Shown here piece by piece: positions 46,004 to 58,600 of a stretch of 64,000 nucleotides of DNA (position 1 is its first letter; every line of letters starts with the position of its first letter). The position numbers and the translations under genes were made by a program. The DNA is from Hevea brasiliensis. Taxonomy: Eukaryota > Streptophyta > Magnoliopsida > Malpighiales > Euphorbiaceae. The notes under the pieces were generated by a model. The model saw only the letters and a list, made by a program, of their open reading frames with translations. It did not search any database and was not told the origin of the DNA. The stretch spans positions 55,346,735 to 55,410,734 of the forward strand of contig NC_079503.1 of the NCBI RefSeq assembly GCF_030052815.1, written 5' to 3'.

Positions 46004-47250
46004 ATGGAAGAAGGGGATCGCTCAGTCGAGCAATTTGTTGAAGCTGAGGCACAAGGGGAAGCCCTAGCTCTATAGAGTGTTAGTGGGTCAATAGCACCAG
46101 CCCCACAAATGTCGCAGTTCCCTGCACAGTTCGCACAACAGATGGCTGCGATATTTCAACAAATGGCCGGGGGTATGCCTGCTCAAGCTCCACCCTAACC
46201 ACCTATGGCACAACCACTACCTCCAGCCAGACAGTATGATAAATTACTGAAGTATGGGGCTGCAGAATTACAGTGGACCCTTTAGAGGCAGAGCAATGGC
46301 TTGAAAGAATGGACAGAGTATTTAAGAAGCTGCACTGCCAAGATGAATTGAAGTTTAAGTATTCTATGTCTCTACTGCAAGTGGATGCATATGATTAGTG
46401 GAAGACCATCCCCCATAGCCTAGCTGAACCACCAGTACTGACCTGGGATGACTTCATCAGAGAGTTCAGACAGAAATACATCCGAGATGCATATGTTGAT
46501 CAGAAACTGCAAGAATTTTTTAGTCTAAAACAAGGCAACAGAATAGTGGCAGAGTATGAGAGGGAGTTCTCCCGCTTAAGTCATTATGCTGTGAATCTCC
46601 TTACTACCAGCAAGGAAAGATGCAAGAGATTTGAGACTAGTTTGAAGCCTAGCATAAGGATGCAAGTTGTGGGATTTCGACACAACAACTTCTCAGAGCT
46701 CATGTCTCAAGCACTTGAGTTGGAAAGAATAGAATCAAAAGCAACCCCAGTGAAAGAAAAATCAGAGAAAGTTGAGAAATCAGAAAAAGACAAGGGGGAA
46801 AAAATCAGTAGAGTCGAGTTTTGGTGGGACTTCTGGGAAAAAGAAGAAATTTAGTGGACCCAACAGGGGTCGAGGTGAAAGATTTGGTAGGGGGCAGATT
46901 TTCTGGATAGAGACCCCCTAGGTCTGGTCAGCAGTCAAGCAGGGGTTCACATTCTGCCCGCCCCTGTGAGACTTGTGGCAAGATTCATGGGGGGAAATGT
47001 TATTGGGCCACTGGAGACTGCTTTAACTGCGGAGGCAAGGGTTATTTAGCAAGAGACTGCACTAGTGCTTCGTCTTCGAGATATGGTCCAGCTCCTACTA
47101 CTGTCGAGGGATCTATTCAGAGTCCTGCTCCCAAAGGTTCACAGTCAGTTGGCAGAGGAAGAGGTAGAGGCACTGCTTCTGGCAGTCAGGGCACAGTTGG
47201 TCAGTCGGCACAAGGGAGTGCTTCAGTCAGGGTTTATTTAATAAGATAAC
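46004..47250 (+). pseudogene. gag of element 2
   Basis: Starts MEEGDRSVEQFVEAE at 46004. It is interrupted by TAG at 46073-46075 (Gln codon), a frameshift near 46280 and TAG at 46396-46398 (Trp codon, shared with element 1). The capsid core (AEYEREFSRLSHYAV) is open in 46546-46854, then another shift. The zinc knuckle near 47018-47060 reads CFNCGGKGYLARDC: the metal-binding His is replaced by Tyr (CAT to TAT type). Confidence 0.85.
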
Positions 47251-49027
47251 GAGAAAAGGCTGAGACTTCTGATATTGTAGCCGGTACATTCTCTATCTCT
47301 GAGCAAGATGTATTTGTATTGTTTGATCCAGGTTCAACCCATTCATATGTTAGTGCTAGCATAGTCTGTTCACTTGCTGTTCCATGTGTGCAAATGGGTT
47401 TTGAAGTGCTAGTAACTAGTCCATTAGGACAAGAGGTTCAGGTCAACAAAATTTATAGAGACTATCCTTTGGTGATCCAAGGACATGTTTTCCTGTCAGA
47501 TTTGATTGAAATGCCCTTCAGAGATTATGATATTATCTTGGGCATGGATTGGTTAGCTAGGCATCACGCTATGATTGACTGTAGACTGAAGACGGTCACT
47601 TTTGGTCTCCCTTTGTACAGTGATGTGGTAATATATGGGGATATGCATTTACTGGTATCAAACATCATTTTGGCTGCATTAGCCAGAAGAATGATCAAAA
47701 AGGGGTGTGAAGCATACTTGGCACATGTGATAGACACCAACTGGGGAGTCCAACACTAAGAGACATCCCTACTGTATGTGATTTTTCGGATGTGTTTCCT
47801 GATGAATTGCCAGGATTACCTCCAGAAAGAGAGGTGCAGTTTGAGATTGATGTTATGCCTGGTGTGGACCCAATCTCCATAACGCCATATAGAATGGCAC
47901 CTGTAGAATTGAAAGAGTTGAAAGTGCAGTTGCAAGAATTGCTTGACAAGGGCTTTATCCACCCTAGTGTGTCACCTTAGGGAGCGCCATTGTTGTTTGT
48001 TAAAAAGAAGGATGGCACTCTCAGCTTGTGTATTGATTATCAGCAGTTGAATAAGGTGACAATAAAGAATAGATATCCATTGCCCAGCATTGATGACTTG
48101 TTTGATCAGTTGAGGGGTACAACTGTGTTCTCTAAAATTGACCTGAGATCAGGTTATTATCAGCTGAAAGTACAAGAGTAGAGTATTCCTAAAACTGCCT
48201 TCAAAACCCATTATGGCCATTATGAGTTTTTGGTTATGCCATTCGGGTTAACTAATGCTCCGGCTACTTTTATGGATCTGATGAACACTATCTTCAGACC
48301 ATACCTCGACCAATTTGTGGTGGTATTCATTGATGATATATTGGTCTATTCGAGGAATACAGAAGAGCATGATAGACATCTGCGGATTGTACTGCAGACT
48401 TTGAGGGAGAAACAGCTATATGCCAAATTGTCGAAGTGTGAATTTTGGCTGAAAGAAATATCTTTCTTGGGGCATGTAGTATCTGAAGAGGGTATTAAGG
48501 TAGATCCTAGCAAGATAAAAGCTGTCCTTAATTGGAAGCCACCCAGAAATATCACAGAGATTCGCAGTTTTCTGGGTTTAGCTGGATACTACCGTCGTTT
48601 TATGAAGGGATTCTCCATGTTGGCATCTCCATTGACCAAGCTGCTTAGGAAAGATGTAAAATTTCAGTGGACGGATAAATGCCAACAGAGTTTTGATAAA
48701 TTGAAGAGATGTTTGACTGAGGCTCCAGTCCTGACTTTACCTACACCGGGTAAAGAATATATAGTTTACAGTGATGCTTTTCACAATGGGTTAGGTTGTG
48801 TGTTGATGCAAGATCGGAATGTCGTTGCCTATGCATCACGCCAGTTAAAACTGCATGAGAGGAATTATCCGACACATGACTTGGAGCTTACAGCCATTGT
48901 GTTTGCTCTTAAGATATAGAGACATTATTTGTATGAGGAGAAATGTTACATCTACACAGATCATAAGAGTTTGAAGTATTTGGGCACCCAGAAAGAGTTG
49001 AATTTGAGATAGAGGAGATGGTTAGAG
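47251..49027 (+). pseudogene. Protease, RT and RNase H of element 2
   Basis: The protease site [10 protein letters not shown] is at about 47322 and a frameshift near 47745 ends it early. The RT catalytic [11 protein letters not shown] is intact (Asp pair 48332-48337). RNase H has [10 protein letters not shown] (Ser to Phe) and TDHKSLKYL. In-frame TAG stops fall at 47978 (SP stop GA), 48179 (QE stop SIP), 48917 (KI stop RHY) and about 49008 (LR stop RRW); element 1 has W, Q, W and Q at these places. Confidence 0.9.
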
Positions 49028-50656
49028 TTGATAAAAGACTATGATTATCTGATAGACTATCAGCCAGGAAAAGCGAATGTTGTGGCTGATGCCTTAAGTT
49101 GCAAGACTATGGCAAGTCTACGGGTTACTCCTTTGTCTTTGGTGCATGAGTTAAGATCATTACATGCCAGCTTAGAGGTTAATAACGATGGACAGACAGC
49201 AGTTGCATGGCATGTACTGCCTGTGTTGATTGATTTTATTAGAATGGCTGCTCAGAATGATCAGAAATATCAGAAGCTGTTGCAAGAAGTCCGGCAGGGC
49301 AAGAAACTAGAATTCTCAATAAGAGATGATGGTCTACTGCTACACCAGGGAAGAATGTGTGTTCCTAATGATGTTGATTTGAGGCAGATCATTTTGAAGG
49401 AAGCACATGAGTCTCCTTTTGCCATGCACCCTGGTGGCACAAAAATGTATAGGGGGCTAAAGGAGCATTATTGGTGGATGGGTATGAAAAGAAATGTGGC
49501 AGAGTTTGTATCCAAATGCCTAACTTGTCAGCAAGTGAAGGCAGAGCATCAAGTACCCACTAGGTTGTTACATCCACTACCAGTACCAGAATGGAAATGG
49601 GAAAGAATAACGATGGATTTTGTGATGGGACTTCCGAGGACACAGAAGAGTCATGATGCAGTATGGGTCATTGTTGACAGACTAACCAAGTCTACTCATT
49701 TTCTGCCAGTCCAGATGGACTACAGTTTAGAAAGATTGGCCAAGTTATACATCGATGAGATTGTGAGACTGCATGGAGTGCCAGTATCCATTGTATCAGA
49801 CAGAGATCCTAGGTTCACTTCTAGATTCTGGGGTAGTCTTCAGAGAGCCCTAGGAACTATATTGAACTTTAGTACTGCATTCCACCCACAGATAGATGGC
49901 CAATCTGAGAGGGTAATTTAGATCTTGGAGGACATGCTACAGGCTTGTGTGATTGAGTTTGAGGGCAGTTGGGAGATACACTTGCCTTTGATTGAGTTTG
50001 CTTATAACAACAGCTACCAATCAAGCATTGGGATGCCTCCATATGAAGCTTTGTATGGTAGAAAATGTAGAACCCCGTTGTGTTGGGATGACGTGGGTGA
50101 AAGAAAGATGATTGGACCCAAAATTGTTCAGCAAACTGAAGAGAAGATCAGAGTAATTAGAGGTCGACTTAAGACTGCATCAGACCGTCAGAAGTCCTAT
50201 ATTGATTTGAAAAGAAGGGATATTGAGTATGCAGTGGGTGAGAAAGTTTTTCTCAAAGTTTCTCCTTAGAAGAGAATTATGAGATTCGGTAGAAAGGGGA
50301 AACTAAGTCCTCGCTTCATTGGGCCATATGAGGTTCTGGAAAGAGTAGGTCCTTTGGCATATCGGCTGGCACTACCTCCAGAGTTGGAGAATATACATAA
50401 TGTTTTCCATGTGTCTATGTTGAGGAGGTATCGATCAGACCCATCTCATGTACTACCAGTAGAAGAAATTGAAGTGAATCCAGACCTTACATATAAAGAA
50501 GAACCAATAGAGATTCTGGCTTATGAGGTGAAGCAGCTACGGAACAAGCAGATACCATTAGTAAAAGTGCTGTGGAACCATCATTCGGGCCAGGAGAATA
50601 CTTGGGAACAAGAGGAGGACATGAGGAGACAACACCCACAGTTGTTCAAAGATTAA
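49028..50656 (+). pseudogene. Integrase and chromodomain of element 2
   Basis: HHCC zinc region ([13 protein letters not shown]...CLTCQQ) at about 49400-49535, core MDFVMGLP to DGQSERVI (about 49612-49915) with all three D,D-35-E residues present, and a chromodomain-like tail (PLVKVLWNHHSGQENTWE) ending at 50656. TAG stops lie at 49919 (VI stop ILED) and 50267 (SP stop KRI). Long frames (297, 114 and 125 codons) remain between them, so it is relatively young. Confidence 0.9.
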
Positions 50657-50688
50657 TACCAGGTAAAATTTCGAGACGAAATTTATTT

Positions 50689-50702
50689 AAGGGGGGGAGA
50701 AT
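50689..50702 (+). other. Polypurine tract of element 2
   Basis: AAGGGGGGGAGAAT directly before the LTR start TGTAACACC. Confidence 0.88.
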
Positions 50703-53700
50703 TGTAACACCCCTATTTGTATAGCCCGGCATATTTCACTGTTTCGGTGACCGGTGTCGGTCCGAACAATTAAGGGGATTAGAACCATACTTAAGACAAC
50801 TAGAGAAGCCATAAACATAAATAATTAGTAATATTCAATTAGTTAAGTATAAACAAGAAAAATAGAACATAAGAAGTTAAATGAGCCGAGAGTCACAGTG
50901 ATGGGTGACCTTCTCAGGAACGACTGCGAAGTCATTTTAAACTCAAATTTCGAACCGTAAAATCTGATGCTGCGGTCCTTAAGACCCTTATAAACACAGT
51001 GGAAAAGAGAAAATCATAAAAAAGAACTGTTAAGCCAGTCAAATAATTAGGTCAGGGAGCGGAAAGAAATATGGAATTAATTGCAAACCGGGATGAACCG
51101 GCGAGGGGCAATTTGGTCAATTGATCCCGAGAGCTGACTCCTGACCTAACTGTCAACTAAAATCAGAGAAAAGAAAATTTTGGATTCGAGAATTAAATAA
51201 AAGAACTAATTAAAAAATAAATAGAAAAAAAAAGAAAATAGAAAAGTCAAAAGGTGATGACATCATGCATGACTTCATGCATGATGCAATAAAAACAATA
51301 CTTAATATATTTATTTAATTGGGATTTTTGGGTCTTCCATAAGGATAAAAACAAAACAAAAGGAAAGAAAAAAAAAAAAGTAAAAAGTCTTCTTCCTAAG
51401 CAAAGTTGCCGCCTCCCATCCTTTTCTCTCCCTTACCATTGCAAACCTCCATTAAAGCTTGCTTCAACCTTTGAAACCACCATTAAACCTCAAATCCTTC
51501 CATACTTGCTTCACAAAAACTTGATTTAGTCACTTGAGAAGAAGCTTGGTCATTAAAGAAAGAAGAAAAGAAGAGGGAATTAGAGAACTCAAATTCAAAT
51601 TGAGGTAAGTGCAATTTCAAGTTTAGATTCTTATTGAATTCATGCATTTAAGTTTATGTGTGGTGAAATTGCATGAGAAATAAAGGAAATCATGCTTAAA
51701 TAAGGGAAGAGAGAATGTGGCAGCCATGAAACCCCAAGGTTTTGATGGTATTTAGTTAGGTTATACATGAAATCTTGGTGAATAGATGTTATATGTGAAT
51801 TGTACATTTAGATTACATGAATTGTGAAGATTGGACAAACTTAGGGTTTTGGACATTAGAGTTTAGAGACTAAAAATGTGAGAAACTTGTAAATGGTGTC
51901 TTTGACCTAATGTGAAGTAAGAAATGGTCATTTGTGACCTAATTAAGTGTGTTAGAAGTGTTTGAATCAAAGCCAAATTCGGATTGGGTATGCAGCATGA
52001 CCAAAAGTCAACTTTGAGGGACTAAAAATGAAATTTTACGTGTCCAATTGGTATGGGACCAATTGGGAATGAACATAGGCACTAAATGACACAATTTTCA
52101 TTCACGAAGCATGCCCAAAAAGTGACTAAAACCTAGTGAATAAATTCACCAAAGTTGAAAAATTGTAGGCTGCCCTGCACAAACTAACCAAATGAACAGT
52201 GTTTGTTCATTTAGTCATAACTCGAGCTAGGCAGGTCAAAATGACCTGAAATTTTACCAGTGGTTAGATGAGATATAGATCTAAGATTTTCTTGAAGAAC
52301 ACAAACCCAAATTATGCCATTAACCCAATCAAATTATTGAGCAAAATTGAGTTACTGAATCTGCAGAATTGCAGATTTGCCATATGAACAATAAAGTTTC
52401 AATGGCTATAACTCTCTCTAGAAAACTCCAATTTAGGTGATTCTTGAATCGATGGAAACCTAAGACATAGTAGAACATTTAATATGAAGAAAATTTGACC
52501 AAATTATGGACTTAACTTAATTAAATTGCTGAACGAAATTGGAGCAATAAATCTATAAAACTAAATTCTGCAACATGAATAGTAACAATATTTTGGCTAT
52601 AACTTGAGCTACAAAACTCCAATTGGAGTGATTGAAAAATGAGAATAAACTTAAGACAATAGGGAACATTTTATATGAAGAAAGTTTTGCCAAATTCCAA
52701 CAGTAAAAGGACGAAACAGTGCAACTTATGACTCCAAAATTGAAAATTAGCAATTTTGCCTAAAAGACCTAAGTTTTGAGAAAATGACCACAACCAACAA
52801 ATTTAGTGACCAAAATGTGGTATGTGGGTGAAGTTGGAATTCTCATACCTATTAAGCCTTAGAAAGTCAACAATTTGACTTGAATAGTGTAGTGAATAGT
52901 AACCCCGAAACACAAAATTTCAACAACGTCGAGTTTAGCACGTTAGAGCTAGGTAAAAGTGAAGCTAAACTTATTTTGGGTTTATGTTAAGTTATAGTAC
53001 TGAAACATTGTAAAATTGTGTGTTTCAGTTGGAAAGAATATCGGGAAAGAACCCGAGGAACTGAGTCGAGGCCAAAAGGCAACTCGCTTGAGGTTTGTGC
53101 ATAACATAACTATGCTTTAAAATTCATTGATAAAGTGAATGAAATATGTATTTTACTTTTGCTTTGAGTTGTTGAAAGTTTATTTGTGACATTATTTATG
53201 ATGTTTTGATTTAAACTGTGAAAGTTATTGTGTATATTTGAAATAGCAATGTTTAGTAAATTATTAAGATAAGTTTTGAAACCACAGTGTCATGACCATA
53301 TATTTGAACACCTCACTAACATGACTAGTGGGGGTAATTAGTTTCGAATTTTGATTCCTTCTCTGGAGAAGTGTTGAGGTGTGCCAGTAGAAGAGGATGT
53401 GAATGGATATCCATATATTTGAGCTAGCTAGCCTTGTGATGTGATTTCTCTGTAGCCTCTGGCTATTGAGATTCTATTTGTTTTGAATGGCATGATCTAA
53501 CTGTGGGTTTTATGAAATGTGATTTGATACTTCAAAATGAAATTGTTCGGGATTAAAATCTCATAATGCATGATTTGTATTTAATACTCATGTTCAGTCA
53601 AATTTTTGAATAAATCTGATTTAAGTTCTGCATAAAGATTATTTTAGTATGTTGTGCACCACTGAGTCCTAGTACTCAGTGATAGCTTCTATTGCTGTAG

Positions 53701-54417
53701 CAGATACAGAGACTAGAGGAGCAGCAGACTGAGCTGCTGAGGTGTGAGGAGCTATCAGCTTGAAGTCATCGGGTATAATTTATACCCTAATTGTAAATAT
53801 TTCTTTTGATGTATGTATTGCACATAAATGTATGGACATGTAAAATGGGTCTTGAGCAGCTTGTACAAAATTTGTATGAAGTTTGTAATAAAGTTTAGTT
53901 TGTATTTCTATTGACATAAATTTTGTAAGGATGTATATAAATTGTTTTGTCTCTAATGAAATATGAGTGAAACTATTTTATTTAATTTGAATGAAATGTA
54001 TTGCTAGTATATTGAGGATTATTGAATTTTGAACTTGAGAAATTGATTGAAATGATTGTGGAGTTGTTGAAATAGATTGAGTTTGATTGTGAAATTTAAG
54101 TAGTTGTTGAGAAAACATTTTTAGAAGTGCTCTTTACAGGTATTTGAAGAACTGGTTTCTCAAAATACAGACAGAACTCTATCAAAATTTTTATAAAATT
54201 TGCGAAAAAATAAAATGGACTAAAAATATTAACTAGATTTACTTTTAATCATATGTTTTAAATACTTATTAGAAAATGCTCACCACTTATAAAAAGTAAG
54301 AAAATTGTTTAAAATCTCTTGTAGGGTATTTAATGAGTTATCGGTAGGTGAAGTTCGGTAGTTTATTAGGTATTCTACGGGATCATGTTATGCCTTACAG
54401 AGGGGTAAGGTGTGACA
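50703..54417 (+). repeat. 3' LTR of element 2
   Basis: 3715 bp, TGTAACACCCC...GTGTGACA. It includes the CCGGTGACC block (50744-50765), the 5S-like block (50874-50924), a palindrome with one decayed arm end (51258-51287) and the splice-donor-like GAG/GTAAGTG at 51605. Confidence 0.94.
50874..50924 (+). promoter_or_regulatory. 5S rRNA-like block in element 2 3' LTR
   Basis: AAGTTAAATGAGCC...AGTGATGGGTGACC...AGGAACG, 171 bp into the LTR. Confidence 0.5.
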
Positions 54418-54422
54418 CTCAA

Positions 54423-55479
54423 GGCACTTAAGGTGTAGTTTAATTAACATAAACCATACTTTCATGATGATTAAATTAATTATAACCCTTTAAGATCTTT
54501 GATTAATTTTGGAACTCGACAAAGGTCATCAACCTATCTCTAGGTCAGATTTCCTAGGTTCAAAATCTTGATTTTCTAATATTAATCTTCACCTTTCAGT
54601 TCTTCAATTAATATCTATAATTAATACTAAGTGGGTACCAACACATAGCATGCATTAAGATCACAAGAGATTGAATTAAAGAATAAAATACCAATGTATT
54701 AAATAAAATCAAACCAGATCCATAATAAAATTGAAAGTGCTATAGCCTAACCCTAGAATAAAGAACTTACTCACCCATGGTGAGTTTTACTATCAAGTTT
54801 ATTAAATGATAAAGAGAAGACATGAGAAGAAAATAGAGTAAAAGAACCTAAAAGGAGAATTGCAGCCTTGGACTTTTGGAACTTCAGCTGAAAACCCTTA
54901 GAGAAATCTTCCATATCTTATTTTCTCCCTTGCCTCCCTTGAAGTTGATATGCCTCCTTGAATGTAAATTGGCTCAATGTAAATTCTCTCCTTTTTTTCC
55001 TTAATTCCTTACTTGTTATATTTATATCTGATGTAAAAATCCTAATTTCAGAGTCCTAGAAGCATTAGGAGTCCATCTGGGTCGAGTTGGAAGCAAGAAT
55101 AGTCATATCAGAATTGCTATTAGGGAACTTTACACGGGTCGTGTAGTGATACACGCCCCGTGTAACTTTTTGCCACTTTTTTTTCGAGTTTTCTTTGTCT
55201 AGAAGGTTGCACGGGGTCCAGGAAGTTACACGGCCCATGTACTGCTTTTGGCCCTGTATTCTTCACATTTTGACCTCCAGATCTCTTTTAAACTCATCTT
55301 TGATTCTAGAACCATATTAAAACACCTGATAAAATATAAAAATCAATGAATTGTGTTGGATTAATATGTTTTCTAAAATAATAATGAAAAACATATAAAA
55401 ATAAACATAAAAGGATACTAAATACTAAAAAAATGCAATGCATGTTAACCTTAAATGTCTGTATAATTTGATGCAATCA
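54423..55479 (-). repeat. Athila-like right LTR, part 2
   Basis: Resumes GGCACTTAAGGTGTA after the CTCAA duplication and ends GCAATCA, followed by the ATGAC target duplication. It matches 33907-34859 and 38798-38914 of the left LTR. Confidence 0.87.
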
Positions 55480-55484
55480 ATGAC

Positions 55485-55689
55485 CAATGTCTACATAAAT
55501 GGATAACTTTTGTAATTTCATATGTAGAATTCTATATCTCTTCAAATATGAGACATAGAAATTAACTTTAAGGTTCTGTAATAGTGATATTACTAATAGG
55601 TATAAGCTCATTACTAGAAGGATTTACATCCATTTAATTTGTTGTTTTATGACTCTTCATCTTATTTCATGTTCTATCCTTTATCATTC
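55485..55689 (-). pseudogene. Decayed copia pol, middle piece
   Basis: Joins the copia relic left of 33562 across the ATGAC duplication and ends at the CATTC duplicated by the next solo LTR. No motif can be read with confidence in this short piece; placement rests on the matched duplications. Confidence 0.5.
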
Positions 55690-58600
55690 TGTAACACCCT
55701 CCCTGTAGCAACTCCGTACATTCTACTGTTCCGGTAACCAGTGTCAGTCCGGATAGCTAGAACGTCCGGAAAAATATTTAAACTAAAGTGAGGAACCATA
55801 ATTAACTCAAATATTAATAAGAAAAATTTAGGAAAAATTTTAGAAATAAAATAACAATCAAGTTAAATGAGCCGATGCCCTAGCGATGGGTAACCTAGTG
55901 GGAAGTTGCGGTCCTCGCAACTAGGAGCCCTAGACTCGGGAGAAAATTCATAAAATAATTTTTGGGACTCCAGAGAAGAGTCATTGAGGTTTTTATGGTA
56001 TTATAATGCCAAGAAAATATTTAGAAAAATTTTTCGATCGGTACAGACGATTTTGGCTCAACAAGCCAAACGGAGGGCATTTTGGTTATTTTGCCTTCAG
56101 AGACAATTTTTGGCCGACTTCTCCAGTTAATTAAATAATTATTATGGCATAAAATGTAAATAAATATTGCTAAAAATTAAATTGAAAATGAGTAGAAAAG
56201 AAAAGGAAAGAAAAATGAAAGAAATTAGGAATTATGACATCATGTGATGTCATTAATATACCCCCACCCAATCACCATTTGACAAACTAATAAAAAGAGA
56301 TGAAAATGAACTTAAAATGAGATAAAAACAAAAGAAACCAGCAGTTTCTTGTTCATACGGGTTGAACCAAGAGAGAAAGAGAGAGAAAGAGAGAAAAAAA
56401 AAGACCTCCATGAAAGCTCTTGTTCAAGCTTTATTTTCCCTAAGCTTTCCACCCTAAAACCCTAAACTTTCTTCACAAAAAATTATCCCTAAACCTTGAG
56501 GAAGCTTTAAGTAGTAGAAAATTGAAGAGTGATTAAAATTTTAACAAGTCAAGAAAGTGGTCAAAAGAGGTTAGTGTCCAAACTCTTACTATTTTTACTT
56601 AATTCATGCTTAATGCTATGAGATAAGTAGAAAATGTAAGAAAAACAAAATAAAAATTATATGTGTTTATTTCCTATAATTTTTGCAGCTTAGGGTTGAT
56701 TAGGGTTGATGAGTTTGCTTGAAGTAAAGTGATTCATGGGCTGCCCTTGGTATTAAATGAGTGAGTGTAAGTGAAATACAAAGTTTAGGCATGTATGAAC
56801 ATGGAAAATGTGGACACTTAACAACAATAGGGTTTGCTCATGTAATGGTTTATTAACCTTGTAATGGTCAATTAGTGACCATTTGAATATGTGTGAGAAG
56901 GAATTGAAGTGAGTAAGGATGTTGGATTTGAGTTTAGGTGAGCTGCCTTGGCTGACCTGCAGGACTGAGTATGAGTCCAGCAGGTTTGGGTAGCCATAAC
57001 TTGAATTGTAGAGGTTCAATTGGTGCAAGGCCAATTGGACATGAAACTAGACACATGATGGCATAACTTTGGTGAAGAAACCATGCCCATAAAATCAAAC
57101 CAAGTAGACTAAAAGCTTACCCTAATCCGGGTGACCTGCAGTCTGCTTTGGCAAAATGGCCAAATGAACAGTGTTTGGTCATTTGGCCATAACTAAGTGT
57201 AGAAAGGTCCAATTGACCTGAAATTTTACCAGCAACAAGCTGAGATATAGACCAACAACTATCATGAAGAAACATAACCTAAATTATGACCAGAACACAA
57301 TCAAAAAGTAAGTTGTAGTCACTATTAATAACACTGTAGATTTGGTTTGTCCAGAAATTCTGGACAAACTTTCAATCCGGCCAGTTGTGGTCTTTGGGCT
57401 ATAACTTGAGTTACGAAACTCCAAATTGAGTGATTCAAAAAAGGAAATTCAACTAGACAAAATAAGGAACAACTTTCATATTGATCATTTTTCCAAATTC
57501 CCACTGCAAAAATGACAATGGAACAGTAAACCCAAAGCTTGAAAACTGAAAATTCTGTCCAATTAACTTTAAGCTTAGAATTGGTATTGGCAACCAATAC
57601 CAACAAATTTAAAATGCAAAATGTGGTATGTTGATGATATTTAAACCAATATACCTATTGTCAATGCAAAAGTCAACATTTTAGTTGACTAATAAAATGA
57701 ATAGTAACACCTAAACCTAAATTTTAAGAATTGTAAAGTTTAAAAGTGTAACATGTCCTAGTACACCTAGCAAGATTGGTTTGGATAGGTTGGCATGCCA
57801 ATAGGGTTCAGTTAGTAGTACTACACATGGCATTATGCCATTTTGTGATTTTATGGCTTTTAGCCATTCTGACATTGTGTTGATACTTGGCCTTGTGCCT
57901 AATATTTATTACATCTCATTAGCTGTTTTGTTGCACATCGGGAGATACATATGTGACCGATGGTGTGACCGCCCAAGGTACTTGATACCTAGTGCCAGTT
58001 TACCCGTTTGTCCAGTATAGTCATCCAGTATAGGTTACTTGGGCAATTAAAAAAATGGAAGTGGATAAATTTAATAAAATTATGAATATAACTAATACAA
58101 AATAAATAAGATTACCAATAATGATCGAAAAATTGTTTGCATAAGACATCAGAACATGCACTGCATATTTATTTTCTATTATTTCTTTTTATTTTATTAT
58201 TGGCACCACTAAGCATTATTGCTTAGCGCGTTGCTTTTTACCACGCGTAGGTTCTAGAGAGACCGACCGGGAGCCCAGTAGACCACAGACTGGGTGAGAC
58301 CATCTGCAGCTCTGCATAGTATTCGTGTCACCTCACCGTCTTCAGTGCATTGGTAGGACACTAGGTTTCATTTTGGTATTATATAATCAAACTTTTATTT
58401 TCTCATGTATAATAAGACTTATGTAATGTATTTTGATATTAATGTAAATAGTGAAAATTGTGTTTATTAATGAAATATTGAGTATTTATTTATGACTTGT
58501 ATATGAATATTATGTGAAAAGAATGAATGAGAAATAGAAATATTGTTGAAAAATATTGAGACCATGTTGATGGTTATTGGAATTTGAGAATGATTGGAAA

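Larger units (their letters stand above)
42107..54417 (+). mobile_element. Full-length Tekay/Del-like gypsy element 2, family A (TSD CTCAA)
   Basis: LTRs 42107-45814 and 50703-54417 flank gag-pol on the plus strand. The target duplication CTCAA is at 42102-42106 and 54418-54422, and the host sequence across it rejoins exactly to the Athila-like LTR. Primer site 45823-45834 and polypurine tract 50689-50702 are intact. Proteins are close to element 1 throughout. The element is inactive through many stops. Confidence 0.94.
33567..55479 (-). mobile_element. Athila/Tat-like non-autonomous gypsy element (TSD ATGAC), carrying two nested insertions
   Basis: LTRs of about 1.4 kb (left 33567-34859 plus 38798-38914; right 41772-42106 plus 54423-55479) flank a 2.9-kb internal region. 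The plus-strand ends are TGTTTGCTGG...GTAATCA; the target duplication ATGAC is at 33562-33566 and 55480-55484. A tRNA-Asp-like primer site and a GGGGGCAT polypurine tract define minus orientation. Only a gag remnant is seen inside, with no pol, so the element depended on others. Subtracting the two insertions leaves about 5.7 kb. Confidence 0.88.
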
